Source: Aedoeadaptatus coxii (GTDB taxonomy: Bacteria > Bacillota > Clostridia > Tissierellales > Peptoniphilaceae). Taken from it: a stretch of DNA of 64,000 nt. Below the pieces are notes generated by a model. It had not been told where the DNA came from, made no database searches, and saw only the letters and a list, made by a program, of their open reading frames with translations. A program made the position numbers and the translations under genes. Position 1 is the first letter of the stretch. Every line of letters begins with the position of its first letter. Shown here one piece after another: positions 60,503-64,000 of the stretch. The DNA lies in NCBI RefSeq assembly GCF_903819215.1, contig NZ_CAIJCT010000010.1, one strand, 5' to 3'.

Positions 60503-61255
60503 TCATTCCATTTCCTTATACGCAGTATTAATAATCTTCGCCAACTCGTGGGGCGCGTCTACATTTACCTCATGCCCTGCACCGTCTACATAAAAAAGTT
60601 TTGATTGGGGCAATTTGCGATATAGGGAACGAGCCGCTCGCTTATTGGCCCAATCTCTACTGCCGCAAATAATATAAACGGGACACTGAATGTCATGAAT
60701 CCTACGACTGTAATCGATCCCTCTCATGGAAGATGAAATGGACATCATTTGTTCTTTGCTCACGCCTGTTTGAGAAAAAAAGCTTTCAGGCATAAATTTA
60801 AACAATCCGTTTTGAAATTTTAATAAGAGACTCGGCATTTTATACTGCGGTGCGATGACGATAAGCCCCGCAATTTTTTCAGGACAATCTAAGGACATGG
60901 CTATTGCTAAAACAGCACCTAAACTTAATCCGCAAAGAATGAACGGACCCTGTTTGTGACCAAGCTGAGCTTCTACATTCCTCTTTAAATCGCTATAACT
61001 CGGTTCCTCCATTGCCTCATCAATAATATTAATAGATTCCTTTTCATTAAAATCCAGAAACTGAAAGGTTTCATTCCAAGATGAACTATCTTGCCCTAAG
61101 CCATGCAAGAATATAGCGTTTTCTGAATTGCAGGGTAACCTCTTTTTGTCGGAACGTGGAACCAAAAAGGATGATGATATAGCAGAAATAGGTTGAGCCA
61201 ACATAATGGCAGCCAATGCCAACACTCCAAATATCTTAATACTAATATTTGTCAT
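60503..61255 (-). CDS. Exported alpha/beta hydrolase with an S-layer-type signal peptide
   Basis: A 250-residue protein. Residues 46-250 are a complete alpha/beta hydrolase: the oxyanion-type FLHGLGQDSSSW near 49, nucleophile Ser111 in CGLSLGA, acid Asp201 in GSRDW, and His228 in DGAGHEV. Residues 1-36 are not part of that fold: they align without gaps to the first 36 residues of the SLH protein at 43.1-45.1 kb (21 identities, including VLALA and MLAQPIS), and the DNA matches at 76 of 108 positions by eye. The hydrolase therefore seems to be exported by a duplicated S-layer leader. It is the third gene of a PadR-HAAS-hydrolase operon. The substrate is unknown. Confidence 0.85.
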   Translation of the reverse strand: MTNISIKIFGVLALAAIMLAQPISAISSSFLVPRSDKKRLPCNSENAIFLHGLGQDSSSWNETFQFLDFNEKESINIIDEAMEEPSYSDLKRNVEAQLGHKQGPFILCGLSLGAVLAIAMSLDCPEKIAGLIVIAPQYKMPSLLLKFQNGLFKFMPESFFSQTGVSKEQMMSISSSMRGIDYSRRIHDIQCPVYIICGSRDWANKRAARSLYRKLPQSKLFYVDGAGHEVNVDAPHELAKIINTAYKEME

Positions 61256-61280
61256 AACCCTCCCCTTCTACACTCTAATT

Positions 61281-61862
61281 TCAACGTGATAATTCCATTT
61301 TCCACTTTTGATTTTGCAAAAATTGAACCAAACGAATCGTACCTTTCCAGCAAAGAACACCCAATACGATAAAAATAATAGCTAAGAGCAAACCGGCTAA
61401 AAGGGCTGGGAAACCGGTAAGTTCTTTTACAAAGAAAACAAGCTTTACATTGTCAATGAGCGATATGTGGACTATTCCCTTTAATAAACCCATGATACTG
61501 GCGAGAACACTTACGCCTGCGGAGAAAAAGAATGAAACAGAGAGAATGGCAAGTGTCGGAATAATAGAAACCCATAAAAAAGATGCATAGGAATAAAAAC
61601 ATAAGGACCTCATGAAATTTCTCCATGAAAAACCCTTGTCTTTGATCATACTTTCTCCTAAGTAATCCATGGCCAACTCTTTAGGAGGCTCCATTTCCTC
61701 TATAATAGATTCCGCCGTTTGTCCATTGCGCATGCGTTCGTAAAATGAGTTTTTTAATTCACTTAAAATATCGGTCTTTTCCGAAACAGACATATGAACC
61801 AAATAACGATCCAGTCGCGATAAGTTTTTTTCTATTGCTTTCTCATTATGTTCAGTTCTCAT
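61281..61862 (-). CDS. HAAS/DUF1700-type membrane protein
   Basis: A 193-residue protein. Residues 1-65 form the helical HAAS domain (LSRLDRYLVHMSVSEKTDILSELKN..., with EMEPPKELAMDYL). Three to four transmembrane helices follow (about 85-110, 115-140 and 155-180). Such proteins are regularly encoded beside PadR regulators and are thought to act as membrane-bound sensors or anti-factors. ATG 61862 has GGAG upstream and lies 2 nt after the padR stop; the longer frame to 62000 overlaps padR and is rejected. Confidence 0.86.
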   Translation of the reverse strand: MRTEHNEKAIEKNLSRLDRYLVHMSVSEKTDILSELKNSFYERMRNGQTAESIIEEMEPPKELAMDYLGESMIKDKGFSWRNFMRSLCFYSYASFLWVSIIPTLAILSVSFFFSAGVSVLASIMGLLKGIVHISLIDNVKLVFFVKELTGFPALLAGLLLAIIFIVLGVLCWKGTIRLVQFLQNQKWKMELSR

Positions 61863-61864
61863 TC

Positions 61865-62194
61865 TTACTCCTTCTCCAAATCTGACATATTTTGAATCAG
61901 CAATTGCCAATCCTGTTCTAATTTTTGTAAATAGGACAAGCCCAAAGGTGTCATGCGATAATATTTCCTCGCAGGCGTGCCCTCCTCCATTTGATGCCAA
62001 TACGATTCCAAATAACCATTTTTTAAAAGACGTCTTAATAACGGATAGATAGTGCTTTCCTTTGTAGCTAACATAGGATACTGTTCTAAAATTTGAATCA
62101 AATCGTAGCCATACCTTTCCTTATTGGAGATTAACAGCATGACAGCGTACTCCAACGTGCCGCGCTTTATTTGACTTATCCATTCACCGTTCAT
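61865..62194 (-). CDS. PadR family transcriptional regulator
   Basis: A 109-residue winged-helix protein of the short PadR group: IKRGTLEYAVMLLISNKERYGYDLIQIL near residue 8, ESTIYPLLRRLLKNGYLESYW near 46, GTPARKYYRMTPLG near 73 and a C-terminal dimerisation helix. ATG 62194 has AGGAG 5 nt upstream; the upstream ATG at 62230 falls in the promoter. It heads the padR-HAAS-hydrolase operon and probably represses it through the dyad over the -35. Confidence 0.93.
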   Translation of the reverse strand: MNGEWISQIKRGTLEYAVMLLISNKERYGYDLIQILEQYPMLATKESTIYPLLRRLLKNGYLESYWHQMEEGTPARKYYRMTPLGLSYLQKLEQDWQLLIQNMSDLEKE

Positions 62195-62228
62195 TTTATC
62201 TCCTATTCTCTTCATTATTTCTATATAC

Positions 62229-62261
62229 ATCGTACCACACAGTACCTATGTGTCAATAGGT
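62229..62261 (-). promoter_or_regulatory. padR operon promoter with overlapping operator dyad
   Basis: On the minus strand TTGACA (62251-62256), a 16-nt spacer and TACGAT (62229-62234). An inverted repeat ACCTAT-N6-ATAGGT spans 62244-62261 and covers the -35, a good place for PadR autorepression. A second overlapping dyad, ACACA-N7-TGTGT, lies next to it. Confidence 0.65.
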
Positions 62262-62342
62262 AGTTACTATTATTCACACATTTTCATTTTCCATTATGCT
62301 CGTTAGCTAGAACGCATTGCTCATTAAATACATTGGAGAAAC

Positions 62343-62372
62343 AAAAAAAAGAGCGACTCTCGCGAGTAACTC
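62343..62372 (-). terminator. Terminator of vapD
   Basis: An imperfect hairpin (outer GAG/CTC, inner ACTC/GAGT, TCGC loop) followed on the minus strand by eight T residues, just after the vapD stop. Confidence 0.62.
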
Positions 62373-62373
62373 C

Positions 62374-62661
62374 TTATGATTCCTTGATAATTGATGTGAA
62401 ATTTGACCAATCCTCTATTTTAAAAGCGTGTAATTCTCGAAGACTTTCCTTTAGCCAAGAAATTTTTGAAAGGCTGTTAATGGCACAATATAAATCTCTA
62501 AGACCATCTTTCTCCAATCGATGAATATAAATGTTTCCGGTAGTTCTCTCAAAAGCGAATCCTTTTAATTCATGAGAAATTTCGTCAAACGCAATTTTAT
62601 GAGGGTCTTCAAAGTGATTTTTTAAAATTTCAAAATTTAAATCTAAAACAATGGCATACAT
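62374..62661 (-). CDS. vapD: VapD-like endoribonuclease (virulence-associated protein D)
   Basis: A 95-residue protein matching VapD along its length: MYAIVLDLNFEILK opening with Asp7, FERTTGNIYIHRLEK in place of the usual FEWTQGSVY, then LYCAINSLSKISWLKESLRELHAFKIEDWSNFTSII. H. pylori VapD is a Cas2-like endoribonuclease, and VapD genes are common on plasmids and in islands. No antitoxin gene is recognised beside it. The ribosome site AGGAGG lies 11 nt upstream, rather far. It sits between the PadR operon and a serine recombinase, in AT-rich DNA. Confidence 0.82.
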   Translation of the reverse strand: MYAIVLDLNFEILKNHFEDPHKIAFDEISHELKGFAFERTTGNIYIHRLEKDGLRDLYCAINSLSKISWLKESLRELHAFKIEDWSNFTSIIKES

Positions 62662-62731
62662 TTATTGATGATCCTCCTATTCATAACCGGACCTAGCAAT
62701 CTCACAACGCTCTATACATAGTTAGAGGTAC

Positions 62732-62759
62732 AAAAAAAGTCTAATCTCTCGATTAGACT
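62732..62759 (-). terminator. Terminator downstream of the recombinase
   Basis: A 9-bp perfect stem (AGTCTAATC/GATTAGACT) with a GAGA loop and a TTTTTT run on the minus strand. It lies about 140 nt after the recombinase stop and upstream of vapD. Confidence 0.85.
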
Positions 62760-62901
62760 AAATCTGGCGTACCACAGAGGATTCGAAGGTTAGGCTATTT
62801 ATGGATAAAGGTTTAAATTCCAATGTTTACGCCCATTTGTCTACTAACTATATTCGAATATCTTTAGAACTCACAGATACTTTAGCACAAGATTTTTTCA
62901 A

Positions 62902-63564
62902 TTACAATACTTCTTCCTCGTACTCTTTCATGATCTTGTAAAATGTATTCCGTTTGAGTTTCACTCTATCCATGAAAGCTGTTGCCGTTATCTCTTTCGC
63001 TTTCCATTGTGGATAGAGTTCTTCAATTAGCTTTCGTTGATTCTCGCTAATGGTGGAATAGTTCATCTTCGGTCTACCCAATTCTACCCCTTTAGCTTTA
63101 GCAAGATCGATTCCCTCACGTTGTCGTTGCCTTATTTTCAATCGTTCCTCTTCGGCAATAGCACCTAACACCTCGATAAGAATGTTGTTGACCATCTCCA
63201 TAACCCATTGAGAAGATTGTTCGCCCTCTGAATCTGCCAACGTTGTTGGAATGTTAAGTATCTTCACTCTTATGCCTTGCTCTTTGAAGTGTTCCAGTTC
63301 CTTTTTAATCTCTTCCTTGTTACGCCCTAAACGATCTAGTTCTTTAACAATAAGCGTATCGCCTGATCGTAACATCGTATCACGTAACGCAGAATAATTC
63401 TTTCTGTTGAAATCCTTTCCACTTGCTTTGTCGATAATCATATGACGTTCATCGATGGGAATGTTCTTCTGATTGCAATAGTCATAGATTGCCTTCACTT
63501 GCCTATCCTCATTTTGTTCTTTTGTCGATACTCTCGCATAGCCATAGGTATAACTCGTTGCCAT
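62902..63564 (-). CDS. Serine recombinase (resolvase/invertase family)
   Basis: A small serine recombinase of 220 residues. The catalytic serine is in GYARVSTKEQNEDRQ at about residue 13, LIVKELDRLGRN follows near residue 72, and the long E helix (ILIEVLGAIAEEERLKIRQRQREGI) spans 127-151. A C-terminal helix-turn-helix (about 185-215) binds DNA. It resembles plasmid and transposon resolvases rather than large phage integrases. AAAGGGG precedes ATG 63564. No transposase is in the window, so this may be a plasmid- or element-derived remnant, together with vapD. Confidence 0.92.
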   Translation of the reverse strand: MATSYTYGYARVSTKEQNEDRQVKAIYDYCNQKNIPIDERHMIIDKASGKDFNRKNYSALRDTMLRSGDTLIVKELDRLGRNKEEIKKELEHFKEQGIRVKILNIPTTLADSEGEQSSQWVMEMVNNILIEVLGAIAEEERLKIRQRQREGIDLAKAKGVELGRPKMNYSTISENQRKLIEELYPQWKAKEITATAFMDRVKLKRNTFYKIMKEYEEEVL

Positions 63565-63594
63565 TTTATTTACCCCTTTCTTGAATCTGATCTC

Positions 63595-63623
63595 ATTATA
63601 CGATTTCTGTTTTTAAATATCCA
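63595..63623 (-). promoter_or_regulatory. Promoter of the serine recombinase
   Basis: On the minus strand TGGATA (63618-63623), a 17-nt spacer and TATAAT (63595-63600). The repeat array begins just upstream of the -35. Confidence 0.6.
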
Positions 63624-63629
63624 TAATTA

Positions 63630-63736
63630 TTTACAAACGTTTCTAAATTATTTTTTCAAGTTTTATAAACGCATTTTAGGATTGCTTTGAACGGTTTATT
63701 TAAGTGTACTTTTATAAACAGCTGTCTTTATAAACG
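63630..63736. repeat. Four TTTAYAAACR direct repeats upstream of the recombinase
   Basis: TTTACAAACG at 63630-63639, TTTATAAACG at 63662-63671, TTTATAAACA at 63711-63720 and TTTATAAACG at 63727-63736. Unit starts are 32, 49 and 16 bp apart. Their place beside a serine recombinase suggests res-type subsites or an iteron-like array; which one cannot be decided from sequence. Confidence 0.6.
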
Positions 63737-64000
63737 ATCTAATGGTTAGCACTCGTTCTCTTCCCCTTATGTAGGTATCCTCTTTGAAATAATTGATATA
63801 GTTTTGTCAATGTTAATAGTGATTAAATTTTCTGATCTGAATTGAATACACTAAGCAACGAATGAATTGGCTGGTCTTAATCTTTAGCACCACGAATAGG
63901 ATTGACGGGGAAAGACGTAACCTTAAATTATTTTTCATTTTTGCTGGAGTATATCCCCCCTAATACATTAAAATCTCTTCCCCGTACTCTAAACATTAAA
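63737..64000. other. AT-rich non-coding stretch at the right edge
   Basis: I see no gene, RNA or clear repeat here. Long frames are absent on both strands and no good ribosome site is visible. It may continue an acquired element beyond the window. Confidence 0.5.

Noticed and set aside
60503..61255. Hydrolase as a truncated SLH protein
   Set aside because: Only the first 36 residues resemble the SLH protein; the rest is a full alpha/beta hydrolase with its catalytic triad.
62802..62941. 46-codon plus-strand ORF between vapD and the recombinase
   Set aside because: No ribosome site, and it runs into the antisense of the recombinase end. A faint likeness to an integrase tail was not convincing.
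63880..63912. Stretch reminiscent of rRNA or tRNA sequence near the right edge
   Set aside because: Only a few bases match by chance; no cloverleaf or conserved rRNA helix can be drawn.
1..64000. CRISPR array or long tandem repeats
   Set aside because: No regularly spaced repeats of 20-40 bp were seen on either strand.

Overview
The window looks like chromosome of a low- to mid-GC Gram-positive anaerobe of the Clostridia/Tissierellia type. The pointers are an S-layer homology (SLH) surface protein, a Firmicutes-style dcw cluster headed by mraZ, GatCAB, an NH3-dependent NadE, MgtE, an ECF transporter subunit and AGGAGG ribosome binding sites almost everywhere. A member of the Peptoniphilaceae would fit, but that placement is inference. 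I see no rRNA, tRNA or CRISPR array. Coding density is very high until about 59.7 kb; the last 1.5 kb is AT-rich and looks acquired.

Layout. 0-7.0 kb (minus strand): an nrdR-rarA-asnS-leuS operon, then an Rrf2/IscR-like regulator and a truncated AI-2E-type permease under their own promoter. 7.1-17.9 kb (minus): division and cell-wall cluster mraZ-rsmH-ftsL-PBP(PASTA)-mraY-murD-ftsW-murG-ftsQ-ftsZ. The expected MraZ operator lies in front of mraZ, and ftsZ has an internal promoter and its own terminator. 18.0-23.5 kb (minus): hflX-yigZ-nadE-yebC-DUF1461-deoC-lgt. 23.6-26.6 kb (plus): a class A PBP whose transpeptidase motifs are all degenerate, followed by a 45-residue cationic ORF. 26.7-30.3 kb: folD, a secreted NlpC/P60 endopeptidase and, divergently, mgtE; the nlpC/mgtE gap holds phased WalR-like hexamers. 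30.4-43.0 kb (minus): tcdA-pcrA-ligA-gatC-gatA-gatB-dedA-(sfsA::GNAT)-cobB-cobQ, nearly gapless. 43.1-45.1 kb (minus): the SLH surface protein. 45.3-49.5 kb (plus): tetrapyrrole operon (precorrin-2 dehydrogenase-like, hemC, cobA-hemD, hemB and a small conserved protein). 49.6-59.7 kb (minus): ppsA behind its own promoter, and an eight-gene operon ybaK-pgm-(PfkB-like)-isochorismatase-YhaO-YhaN-phosphoesterase-CYTH.

59.9-64.0 kb is accessory: an ECF S component; a PadR-HAAS-alpha/beta hydrolase operon whose hydrolase carries a near copy of the SLH protein's signal peptide; then vapD, a serine recombinase and, upstream of the recombinase, four TTTAYAAACR repeats.

How it fits together: the cell-envelope genes (dcw cluster, lgt, class A PBP, NlpC endopeptidase, SLH protein) form one theme. 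hemB/hemC/cobA-hemD plus cobB/cobQ point to siroheme and corrinoid synthesis rather than heme, since no heme-branch gene is visible. GatCAB, AsnRS, LeuRS, YbaK and TcdA cover tRNA charging, editing and modification. The most unusual items are the apparently transpeptidase-dead class A PBP, the hydrolase with a captured S-layer leader, the SfsA-GNAT fusion, the PfkB-like protein without its GxGD motif, and the vapD/recombinase islet. I did not identify one clearly new multi-gene system; these are the best leads.
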